The position numbers were made by a program, and so were the translations under genes. Positions 57,501-64,000 of a stretch of 64,000 bases of DNA are shown here, piece by piece. This stretch comes from Ostrinia nubilalis (lineage: Eukaryota; Arthropoda; Insecta; Lepidoptera; Crambidae): assembly GCF_963855985.1 (NCBI RefSeq), contig NC_087093.1:15515001-15579000 (forward strand). The letters run 5' to 3'. Every line of letters starts with the position of its first letter. Position 1 is the first letter of the stretch. A model generated the notes under the pieces. That model searched no databases. It saw nothing but the letters and a program-made list of their open reading frames with translations, and was not told the DNA's origin.

Positions 57501-60500
57501 ATTTATATTAGGCGCATTTATTGTGCTTTAATTCATCCGTGACGTTTTTAGTATAGCTATTACTACCACAGTACATCGGTAAATGTAATAATTACTTTAA
57601 TAAAGTCTATGTAACTTTACTGCCTGTAAATGTCATGCAACATTGGTAGAAGATATACGAGTAAAATCGTCTAAGACATAAATTGCAATTTTGTGTAATA
57701 AATTAGAGAATCATGTTTATTTATTAAAACATAAAATAAAAGACTAATGCACGTTTTCACCATCAATCCCTAATTTTTAAGTGATCCCTATGGTAACACA
57801 TAACTGGAATTTTGTTTTCATAGGAGTCACTTAAAAATAAGGGATTGATGGTGAAAACGGGTATAAGACTACAAATGGGGCCTATGTTTAGCAGTGGACG
57901 TCCTGTGGCTCGGTCTAAATGGGTTAATGATGATGATGATGATGATGATGATGAAGACTACATTATTTACTACAAAACTCTTTATAACTTTTTTTTAACC
58001 TAGGGCTAAGTACATAGACAGAAGCTATACCTATACAGTACAGAATCCGCGTCGTTCCTCGCTCCCTAAGCTAGTTATTGACTTATTGAATTACTCAGAG
58101 TATTAGGAAAAATATTGGGAACTCCCCAGCTGATCGCGTTGCGGGTATCGGCCTCAATCCAGAGATAAGCACATTATGATGTCATTACAGCTGCCGCATT
58201 AGACGGCACGTCGACATGGTTTTATCGGTTTTTTGAGATAAGCCTATACATTTGTCGTTTAAAATCATCGACAGGATTTTATCACGACGCGCGCTCTAGC
58301 CCGGATGGTATTTGGCACTTGATTGCTTAGGGCAGAAGGTTTGCTTACTGTAGCTGCAATATTCATTCTTAAATAGAGACGTTCTCGTTCCCACCGCTGC
58401 ATCTCCTGTGTAGCCAGGATCTACAGCTTCACCCAGTAAAAATCCAACCAGTGAAGGTCAAGTTTCTCCCGGGAGAAAGATAAACTGTCATTGGACCTGC
58501 AACGAAATTAATCAGAACTCAGAAGGTATTGGAAAATCATTAGTGAGGTCTTATTATAATCCCATTAAAATAATTCTGGTTGTCGACTCCGCAGACAAAA
58601 GAATTTAAGTCTACATGGGTGCCAAGTTCTGAAGATAAAATATGACACCTGGCACTCAAATAAAATTTTGTAGGTATTTATTTCTGAGGGAATGCATTGC
58701 AGAAAACTTAATTGATAAATTAAGCCTTAATAGTCCAGTCAATGAATGCTTTAACGACGGTGTAGAGAGAAATCCGTGAACACAATTTTTGACCTCGGGG
58801 CTTTATTTAAACTAGTTAGGAGGTGAACATAGCAAAAGTCCCCGCCCTTAGCCCCTGAGCCGGCGGAGAGAGGGGGGTTTAAAGGTACCACTTTTCGGTT
58901 TTTCGCTTAATCCTCGGAAACTATGCGTCCTAGTCTCATGACTACTATGAACCAAAAAAAGCTTATTCAATTTGCTACAGGTGAGATAGTCAAGTTTTTC
59001 TATATCTTATATAGTTTTCGCGGCATCTGCTCTAGAAGGTCTGTAATATTGAAAATTTTATTTTAGTCTTACATGTTCCCATCAGGAGAAAATCGACTAA
59101 ATCAACATTGAGCTAATATTCTAGACACTTGGAGCCACTTTTGACTCCTCATCACTCAAAAACTTCTGTGCATTAACACTTCAAATTTGGCTCATGTGTT
59201 GAGATTTGCAAGATAAACATCAGCTTCAAATTTCATATATATACTTCAAACGGTTATTTAGGTACAGTACTTTTTGAGTGATGAGGAGTCAAAAGTGGCT
59301 CCAATTGGTTCATCTAAATATACGCACGGTGCAGTCCCCTCCCTGGAACTGGGCTTAACATGCTCCCGCATGTCTATAATATTAGCTCAATGTTGATTTA
59401 GTCGATTTTCTCCTGATGGGAACATGTAAGACAAAAATAAAATTTCCAATATTACAGACCTTCTAGAGCAGATGCCGCGAAAACTATACAAGATATAGAA
59501 AAACTTGACTATCTCACCTGTAGCAAATTGAATAAGCTTTTTTTGGTTCATAGTAGTCATGTCACTAGGACGCATAGATTCTGAGGATTAAGCGAAAAAC
59601 CGAAAAGTGGTACATTTAAACCCCCCTCTCCCCGCCGGCTCACGGGCTAAGGGCGGGGACTTTTGCTATGTTCACCTCCTAACTAACCTAAATAAAATCC
59701 AGAAGTCAAAAATTTTGTTCCACGGTTTTCCATCTATAATGCTTTATTGACTGGACTATAAGTGAATTTAGCTAAAACAATTTAGGCACCTAAAAACACA
59801 ATTCTTTGACTTCGTGTGGAATCAAACCTGGGACTGATAGTCTTAAGTATTCTTAATAATCTTCTATTGTCTGCGTTAAACTGCAAATGGTGCATGCACA
59901 CTGCGGCTGCGGCTGGCCTAAATAGCAAGGAGGCCATTGCGATGCGACGCTCCAATCCTTCACAGGTACATAGGTACAGTCGGTAGCACCTCAGATTATA
60001 CATTTTGTTGAAAAATCGAATCTATTACAACTACATAAGGTCAAGGTGTTTATGCTGACTTGCCGTCGTCTGTAGGTACGCGTAGTTTGCACCGACAGAA
60101 ATGGCAAGCAAAAATTTACATTAACACCGAATCGTTGAGTCTAAAGTGATGTGCCTATATCTTTGTAATTTGAAAGAAAGTTCGTGTCTATTCAAATTCA
60201 AATGATTTCTTTCAGAAACCAAGTCTCATAGTAACATAATGACTTACACAAATCAAAATAAGACTTATTATTTACTTAGGTATTTAGGTAGGTACTCGTA
60301 CTTAGATTGCGAAACTATAGATATTACTGAAACAAACTGCATATTTTACCGATAGCTTTTCCAAGTCTAGCGCTGGTTAGAAGCATAATTTGAAGATAAA
60401 TACTGTGGCATCTTATGTACTTAGTGGCAAGTGAGATTTTCCTACAAAAAAACATTACTTATAGTCCTTGTTATACCTACGTTTGGTGGCCAAATATCAA

Positions 60501-61852
60501 ATTCATAAACCACCCCATACTTCCCCTTGCTGGTATCTTGTATTCAGGGCGACTTCCCAGATCGTTTGGAGTCCCTAGGGTGAAATCGGGATCGTTGTTG
60601 GTACGTGAGCACGGTTGACCCGTAAAGTGTGGTGTTACTTACCCCCGTCGCCTCTTATTGTTAGATGGTTATTTTTATTCAATTTTCACAAGCGCTGAAT
60701 GTCATTGAATATCTGATAGCATATTAAAGCAGCTTCAAAAGAATTCAAGTGTAACATATCAAAGTGTAGAAAGTTTTTTAAAAAATGTAGAGCTTTTAAT
60801 GACGTAATATGTCCACCCACAAGGTGGACCGACGACCTCATAAAGGTAGCAGAAAGGCGCTGAGTGCAGCCGGACGATGTGGAAATCATTGGGGAGGCCT
60901 ATGTACAGCAGTGGACGTCCTGTGGCTGAAATGATGACGATGTGCTTATAGCTTTTAATTGGTTTTGTCTGTGTGACTACTAGGTACCTAAATGCATTTT
61001 TTTTTTAAATAAATATAAAAAGGCTTTCCTGTGATGCACTTTGTTCTTCACTGTGTTCTCATTCTAATAACATTGATGTTAAATGGATAATAAAAGTATA
61101 CAATTATGAATAAGGTTGAGACATTTAAAACTACACATTCTACATTAGCACCGTTAATGTATCTGTTTCACCAACTTTGAAACACCTGCAGCGGATGGGA
61201 ATATAACCTAGTTTTGAAGAGTCTCCATGGAACTAATTTATTCTAGAAATTGCACTGCTAAACAGGCACGATCTCATTCCAGAACTATTAAAGATCTTGA
61301 AGACTTAGCGGAGTGTTGAATTGAAACTGCAATACATTTGCAGATAGTATTCAACTGAAAGTAATGTAAACTTTATCTAGGTACCATAACAACACTATTT
61401 AGTAAGTTTTTTATGAGTTTTATGAGCTCATCTACAAAAAAAAAATTGGAGCAGAATAAGGTTGTGTAATCTCAAATACCGTGCTAGGTATATAAATATT
61501 TACTGTATTTTATTGAAAAAGAGGCTGACAAAGGTGACTGAGTTTCCTCCGCCACTTCTTCTCAGCACCAGCCCGTATTATTATGTTGTCCTGAAGTGGT
61601 GGGCCCTACAAAGGGCTTATGTCCTGAATAAACTATTTGAATTTGAATTTCTGTGACTTTACTTATCTTTAGATGACTCTTTTAACAACCAATTTTACTG
61701 TCAATATTTTTGTTAACAGTGTCGTGCCCAGCACCGCTCAAGAACCGCGACTTCGTGCTGCAGCGGTCGTGGCTCGACACCGGCGATGAGAAGATGATCC
61801 TCAACCACTCCGTCTTCCACAAGGACTACCCACCCAGGAAGGGCTATGTCAG
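34883..61852 (+). CDS. START-domain lipid-transfer protein, STARD10-like, N-terminal three exons (partial)
   Basis: START domains of the PCTP/STARD10 group carry phospholipids between membranes. Exons: 34883-35053, 42324-42471 and 61720-61852, joined in phases 0 and 1 and ending in phase 2, so the gene continues past the window (150 aa here). The ATG is the first in this frame after the stop near 34804; a competing upstream ATG near 34814 is in another frame. Features of the family: [19 protein letters not shown] at the N-terminus, [37 protein letters not shown], then [17 protein letters not shown] and YPPRKGYVR. The last exon matches the STARD10 signature closely. Introns are 7.3 and 19.2 kb and full of repeats; intron 2 opens with an array copied from exon 2. 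It is divergent from the micro-exon gene. Confidence 0.9.
35054..36115. other. START gene intron 1, first part: nothing identified
   Basis: AT-rich intron. Open frames here (for example 35161-35439) lack starts, splice sites or motifs. No repeat family recognised. Confidence 0.5.
36116..36345 (-). mobile_element. Helitron fragment and a CGTTCCCACC repeat copy
   Basis: 36116-36200 is a Helitron-style CTAGCCTTTCCCTACGGTTC...CACGAAAGAAATTACAG fragment. 36255-36345 is a minus copy of the dispersed repeat (TTGACCTTCGCTGG, GATCCTGGCTACACAGGAG, GCGGTGGGAACGAGAG). Confidence 0.6.
37687..37863. mobile_element. MITE with AGAGTAGGCGCACACCGTTG ends
   Basis: The ends AGAGTAGGCGCACACCG and CGGTGTGCGCCTACTCT are perfect inverted repeats, and the inner GGCCGATAGTT / AACTATCGGCC also pairs. 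A relative in the other orientation is at 54494-54627. Confidence 0.88.
37864..39811. other. START gene intron 1, middle part: nothing identified
   Basis: AT-rich sequence without recognisable genes, RNA genes or clear repeats. Confidence 0.5.
39812..39945 (-). repeat. Dispersed repeat, CGTTCCCACC family, minus copy
   Basis: GACTTTCCCCCGGGACAAAC, TTGACCTTCATAGTTCATTG and GTTGCAGTGGTGGGAACGAG, the complement of the family at 23993-24165. Confidence 0.75.
40560..40667 (+). mobile_element. LINE 3' end with TTTGAA tail
   Basis: GTTGTCCCGAAGTGGTG, AAAGGGCCTATGTACTGAAT, AAACTATTCGAATTTGAA. A second copy is at 61545-61650. The tail style fits a CR1- or jockey-like LINE. Confidence 0.7.
40668..41751. 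other. START gene intron 1, late part: nothing identified
   Basis: AT-rich sequence without recognised features. Confidence 0.5.
41752..42089. mobile_element. MITE with TCAACCCGGAAAGGGATC ends
   Basis: Inverted ends TCAACCCGGAAAGGGATC and GATCCCTTTCCGAGTTGA. Inside, ACAGCTCGCGAAAGGCGATG is duplicated in tandem at 41887-41926. A collapsed relic is at about 29483-29515. Confidence 0.75.
42472..43330 (+). repeat. Array of duplicated copies of the end of START exon 2 and its splice donor
   Basis: Two long copies (about 42709-42792 and 43109-43194) repeat the last 80-odd bases of exon 2 almost exactly, from TACCGCTCCGTGTGGGACAC to TATTACGCC|AGTGAGTAC. Between them lie degenerate pieces of the exon end and donor (ACGCCAATGAGTACT, TGCGCCAGTGAGTACTTG, ATGTCAATGAGCAC, CTACGCCAGTGAGTACTTG) with GATACTAACGTTAGCAA linkers. 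The long copies lack the first part of exon 2 and its acceptor. Confidence 0.88.
43032..43111. repeat. Two adjoining perfect palindromes
   Basis: 43032-43057: 11-bp arms ACGTGGGATAC / GTATCCCACGT around ATTA. 43056-43111: 26-bp perfect arms (GTACTAGGATCAGTACTCAG... at the left) around ATTA. They lie inside the exon-derived array, just before its last long copy. Confidence 0.95.
43331..44349. other. START gene intron 2: nothing identified
   Basis: AT-rich sequence with no exon, RNA gene or clear repeat seen. Confidence 0.5.
44350..44635. mobile_element. Two RTE-type LINE 3' ends in opposite orientation
   Basis: 44355-44520 is a minus copy (CAAATGACGTCTACTGCTGG, CGGTCCACCTAGTAGGAGGC), broken by about 50 bp of other sequence. 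44526-44635 is a plus copy (GCAGCGCAGGACCGTGCATT) with a GAAC tail. Confidence 0.8.
44856..45700 (+). repeat. Satellite-like tandem array, about 180-bp unit, four copies
   Basis: Each unit has GAATGCGTAGTCCTTTAATA, TGTGCTACGGAGTGCTACGG, CTCGTAGCAATTAATTTGGG, CATCGATCAGGCGCGTAGC and TTCATCTGGCCAGT. Unit starts are near 44875, 45050, 45218 and 45558; the third is split by a SINE. Confidence 0.9.
45287..45449 (+). mobile_element. tRNA-derived SINE with poly(A), inserted in the satellite
   Basis: tRNA-like head (CACTATAGCCGAACGGTGAA, B box GGGTTCGGTCCCC), body GTGGTTCAGCTCACTCGTGA, ending in 11 A. Different family from the 18541 SINE. Removal restores the satellite unit (CAATTAATTT|GGGTTCGG). 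Confidence 0.85.
45704..45883. mobile_element. Palindromic MITE with ACCTAAATAAAC ends
   Basis: Inverted ends ACCTAAATAAAC / GTTTATTTAGGT, with inner arms TTCGACATTACGG and CACTACTCAGATAAA pairing with CTGAGTAGTG and TAATGTCGAA. About 180 bp, nearly a full hairpin. Confidence 0.82.
46252..46297 (+). mobile_element. Short RTE-type LINE 3' tip
   Basis: TTTGTCCAGCAATGGACTTT, then GGTTGAAACGAACGAACGAA; only the last 46 bp of the element. Confidence 0.75.
46298..48241. other. START gene intron 2: no gene; one GC-richer patch
   Basis: Mostly AT-rich. About 47820-47960 is richer in CpG (AAACGCCGCGCAAACTCTCG, AAGCGCTTTAAGCGCGTTTA) with a 64-codon open frame lacking motifs. I see no splice sites that would make it an exon. 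Confidence 0.4.
49664..49920 (+). mobile_element. Full-length tRNA-derived SINE
   Basis: tRNA-like head (TTTGGTGTAGTGGTTTCGAA, B box CGGGTTCGATCCCCGG), body TTTTAATTTCTGTGATGGGT, 3' part AAGTATGTTTATATCCGTTG and CAGTTTGGGACTAGGAGCG, ending in ATTTATT. Best copy of the family seen at 18541, 25655 and 26047. Confidence 0.88.
51473..51498. repeat. Poly-T tract
   Basis: About 26 T in a row on the plus strand; other long tracts are at 50053-50085 and 50920-50938. They may be poly(A) tails of old minus-strand retrotransposons, but no bodies are recognised. Confidence 0.7.
51765..51960. promoter_or_regulatory. GC- and CpG-rich island in START intron 2
   Basis: A sharp island (GGGCGGCGCGGCGCTGCGGC) in AT-rich sequence. 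A 56-codon open frame on plus (51775-51945, [11 protein letters not shown] start, Arg/Ala/Gly-rich) exists, but its composition follows from the GC content. On minus, CCAAG|GTAACC could be a donor. It might be an internal promoter or first exon. No homology is recognised. Confidence 0.4.
52801..53166 (+). repeat. Minisatellite, unit about 47 bp
   Basis: Units of ATGGCTACTGGGTAACATCT plus CGCATTACCTCGGAGCAAAA. The last three or four are almost identical and the earlier ones degenerate (GGTTAATATCTCGTATTAAC). Confidence 0.88.
53832..54493. other. START gene intron 2: AT-rich, short LINE tail
   Basis: Nothing but ATTCAAAATTCAAATTCAAA at 54383-54408, the TTTGAA-type 3' tail of a minus-strand LINE with its body lost. 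Confidence 0.5.
54494..54627. mobile_element. MITE related to 37687-37863
   Basis: AGACTAGGCGCAGACCATCG left end and CGATGGTCTGCCCCTAAA right end, inner CGGCCGATAGTTTAGTCGGG. Inverted relative to 37687 and more diverged. Confidence 0.8.
54628..55971. other. START gene intron 2: nothing identified
   Basis: Includes a 110-codon hydrophobic open frame at 55145-55477 that starts with TTG, has no homologue I know and no splice context; treated as chance. Confidence 0.45.
55972..56112 (+). mobile_element. RTE-type LINE 3' end, (GAAC)n tail
   Basis: GGACTGACGATCTGGTAAAG, CCTTTGTCCAGCAGTAGACG, GGCTGAAACGAACGAA. A degenerate minus CGTTCCCACC repeat follows at about 56300-56400. Confidence 0.8.
56875..57016 (+). 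mobile_element. RTE-type LINE 3' end, (GAAC)n tail
   Basis: GGTGGACCGGTGATCTGGTG, GATGCGGGCAGCTCAGGACC, TTTGTCCAGCAGTGGACGTC and a GAAC tail; a 15-base deletion lies before TTTGTCC. Confidence 0.82.
57104..57255. mobile_element. MITE with CCATGAGTTTACGTTA ends
   Basis: CAGTGT..CCATGAGTTTACGTTA and TAACGTAAACTCATGG..CACACTG are inverted. The inner TGTGCTCGCTAGCGA / TCGCTAGCGAGCACA also pairs. Confidence 0.85.
57751..57860. mobile_element. Hairpin MITE with ACGTTTTCACCATCAATCCC ends
   Basis: Left CGTTTTCACCATCAATCCCT and right AGGGATTGATGGTGAAAACG-type arms pair over about 40 bp. Followed at 57872-57957 by an RTE-type LINE 3' end with a long ATG-repeat tail. Confidence 0.8.
57861..58520 (+). 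mobile_element. RTE 3' tip and a CGTTCCCACC repeat copy
   Basis: 57872-57957: GGCCTATGTTTAGCAGTGGA, then GATGATG repeats. 58383-58520: TCTCGTTCCCACCGCTGCAT to ACGAAATTAATCAGAAC, the dispersed repeat. The sequence between them is plain AT-rich intron. Confidence 0.75.
58731..59758. mobile_element. Foldback element of about 1.03 kb with arms over 400 bp
   Basis: Starts TAGTCCAGTCAATGAATGCT and ends with its near complement. The arms pair almost throughout (AGTCCCCGCCC / GGGCGGGGACT, AAAGCTTATTCAATTTGC, GAAAATCGACTAAATCAACA), with inner arms GGAGCCACTTTTGACTCC. The unpaired middle is short, with about 80 extra bases on the right. TA flanks both ends. No coding frame. Confidence 0.9.
59759..60799. 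other. START gene intron 2: nothing identified
   Basis: AT-rich sequence; no exon or clear repeat seen. Confidence 0.45.
60800..60947 (+). mobile_element. RTE-type LINE 3' end, ATG-type tail
   Basis: CCACCCACAAGGTGGACCGA, GGAGGCCTATGTACAGCAGT, GTCCTGTGGCTGAAATGATG. Confidence 0.8.
61545..61650 (+). mobile_element. LINE 3' end with TTTGAA tail, 69 bp before START exon 3
   Basis: GTTGTCCTGAAGTGGTGGGC, ACAAAGGGCTTATGTCCTGA, ACTATTTGAATTTGAATTT; same family as 40560-40667. Confidence 0.75.
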
Positions 61853-61865
61853 GTAAAATTAGGCA

Positions 61866-62180
61866 CTATTCCCACCTCTCGTTCCCACCGCTGCAACTCC
61901 TGTGTAGCCAGATTCCAGAATCTACTACTTGATTGGCAATAAAAACTCAACCAGTGAAGGTCAAGTTGCCCCCGGGAGAAAGTTAAACCGTCATTGGACC
62001 CGTAAATAAATTAATCAGAAGAACATAGAAAGAGTTCGAAATTAGGTTAGTCATCATCCTATCATCATCATTATTTCAGCCACAGGATGTCCACTGCCGA
62101 ACATAGGCCTCCCCCAATGATTTCCATATTTCCCGGTTGGTAGCGGTCTTCATCCAGCGCCTTTCTGCTACCTTTATGAG
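61866..62180. mobile_element. CGTTCCCACC repeat followed by an RTE 3' end in minus orientation
   Basis: 61866-62045 is the longest copy of the dispersed repeat. 62065-62180 is a minus RTE 3' end (CATCATCATTATTTCAGCCA, CATAGGCCTCCCCCAATGA). They start 13 bases after the exon 3 donor. Confidence 0.8.
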
Positions 62181-64000
62181 GAGAACGAACGTTTTACTGT
62201 GTTTTTCGCCTTTAAGATGTCAGTTTATCGAATAGAAGGGCGTCCTATACTAGGTTACTGTACACGTACTATGCCGAAACATGGTCTCTATTCAAAAAAT
62301 CATTACTACTAATATTCAACTCAATCAGTAACAGTTCTGTGAAAAATATGGCAAAATAATTATGAACCGTTGAGTTTCCAAATAAAAACAGACTAAACAA
62401 TAATTTGTTATTTCTTTGATGTTACTTAAATGTTTAGACGTTCATTATTCTCGTTTTCCTACAGTAATTAGAATTCTTAAGACACGAGTGATTAACGGTT
62501 GGTGTTTAACTTTCTGAAATGTTCACATTACACTGGAGACATCCTTAAAAGCATTTACAGCATCAAATAGTTAATGACACGCAAAGTAGCCAACAAGTAC
62601 ACAACACGTCGTTGTTACAATTATCAACTTTTTGGCCACTATTACACTGTTTTACGCTGTACTGACTGTACTGCGCAGTACTGGGAACCTTTAAAGCAAG
62701 CAATATTCTCCGCTGATTCGAAAATCACGTTAGAAATTGCGTAAGAAAGACGATAAAAAGGGAAAAAGAAACTGCGACTAAGAGATTCTTTAGTCTCCTC
62801 GCACAATGGAGGTAAATGCTCGTGCCTGAATAGACCTCAGCCTTTACAATATTACAATACGTCGGATTATCACTTTGCAGCCGCTTTTCAGGAGGAAGGT
62901 TTTATTAAGCACTAACTTTTTATTAACAGGTAATTCAAGCAATAACAACTGTCTACAGTATTTTTGCGCACTGGTTATACATAGCTTATTTTTATTGCTT
63001 TATAACCTAGAAACAAGAATAACAACAAAAAATTGTTCTGAATTTGCTTTTATGTGTAAAAAATAGAAAAATTCATATCAATGAATGTATGAAACATGAA
63101 CATAGAGATGATTTAATTTGTTGCCAAATATTTTTTTTTCTTTCTTTCTTTCATTCTTTCTAATTATTAAAACATAACAAACATCCATTTAAGATTCATT
63201 CTCACAAAAGAAAAAATAAAATAGAGTCCAAATATTTATTAAAAATGAAAAGTTCTAATTTCCTGTCATGTTCCATAGAAGATTTTTTTCATAAAAATCT
63301 AACCCTATCATGCTTTCAGTCTACTGGCCTTGGTAACGTCGTTTCTTAAATCCCACTATATTTTGATGAAAGTGTGCCCCTTGTTCTTGCGAATAAGCCC
63401 CCATAATTATTTATAAATATATCACAATGAGAATGTGACGTGCATCTTGAGAGACATTCTACTATGAAGATGGAAAATTCAAATCGCTATAACTTCTTAA
63501 AAAGCAAATATTTTCGATTTGTAATCGCACTTTTTTATATACATTTGCTTATATAATCAGAATATAATAAGTAAAATCCATGCGCAAAAAAAAAATTTTT
63601 TTTTGTTGACCGGTGTAATCCAAATGCCATTATTTATCATCATCATCATTTCAGCCATAGGACGTCCACTGCTGAACATAGGCCTCCCCCAATGCCATTA
63701 TTATCTAAATTTTATTTTGTATTTTTGCCGAAAAATGTTCTACTACGAGTACGAGTAATTGTAGAAGATAGAAACAAGTTTTTTGGCTCAAAAACAGAAT
63801 GAGTGTCGAACGCATTTTCTTGGCTTTTTGTGATAGATAAAGTGTTTTATTATTATTTTATGTAAAACTAAAGGAATTTTCCAGTTTTTCCACTAAAAAT
63901 AAAACGAGTACACAAGTAAATGACTTTTAAATTGAGAATTAACTATGCTCTCGATAAAATTTTCCAGTAATGCAATAAAACGTAGCTAAATATCTTCAGA
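62181..64000. other. START gene intron 3 (part): no exon; one RTE tip
   Basis: AT-rich. 63635-63700 is a minus RTE 3' end (CATCATCATCATTTCAGCCA). A TTTC simple repeat is at 63135-63162. I see no fourth START exon before the window ends. Confidence 0.5.

Noticed and set aside
1..64000. CRISPR arrays, prophage or bacterial systems
   Set aside because: Exon-intron genes, SINEs and LINEs show this is eukaryotic; the short tandem repeats lack the spacer structure of CRISPR.

Overview
The window is nuclear DNA of an insect, almost certainly a moth or butterfly. It is AT-rich, has long introns, and is full of repeats typical of Lepidoptera: 3' ends of RTE-type LINEs that end in (ATG)n or (GAAC)n, short Helitrons that begin TCCTACTAATATT and end CTAGT, tRNA-derived SINEs and many small palindromic MITEs. 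The species cannot be named from the sequence alone.

Layout. (1) 1316-2086, minus: the first two coding exons of a Golgi polypeptide GalNAc-transferase; the rest lies off the left edge. (2) 3607-7417, plus: a complete eight-exon gene for the kinetochore protein Nuf2, divergent from (1). (3) 8178-14846, minus: three tandem c-type lysozyme genes. Each has three exons, a TATA box and a kappaB-like site upstream. Copies 1 and 3 keep both catalytic residues. Copy 2 has lost the catalytic Asp. Relics of Nuf2 exon 8 lie between the copies, so the duplicated block started inside Nuf2. (4) 18410-34255, minus (perhaps extending to 16976): an unrecognised secreted protein gene with about 30 exons, 16 of them proposed micro-exons of 6-15 nt. 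All 16 are multiples of three and all sit in phase-1 introns. (5) 34883-61852, plus: the first three coding exons of a STARD10-like START-domain lipid-transfer protein, divergent from (4), with introns of 7.3 and 19.2 kb; the gene continues past the right edge.

The START gene introns hold most of the repeat structure: an array built from copies of the end of exon 2 and its splice donor, a 26-bp-arm perfect palindrome, a roughly 180-bp satellite carrying a SINE, a 5.6-kb inverted-repeat-bounded segment, a GC-rich island and a 1-kb foldback element.

The most unusual object is the micro-exon gene. By reading the junction codons, no combination of skipped micro-exons gives a stop codon, so the gene could produce many in-frame variants of a secreted protein. 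Similar architecture is known from schistosome MEG genes and aphid bicycle genes. I do not recognise this protein's family. All exon models here are read by eye from splice signals, reading phase and homology, without transcript evidence.
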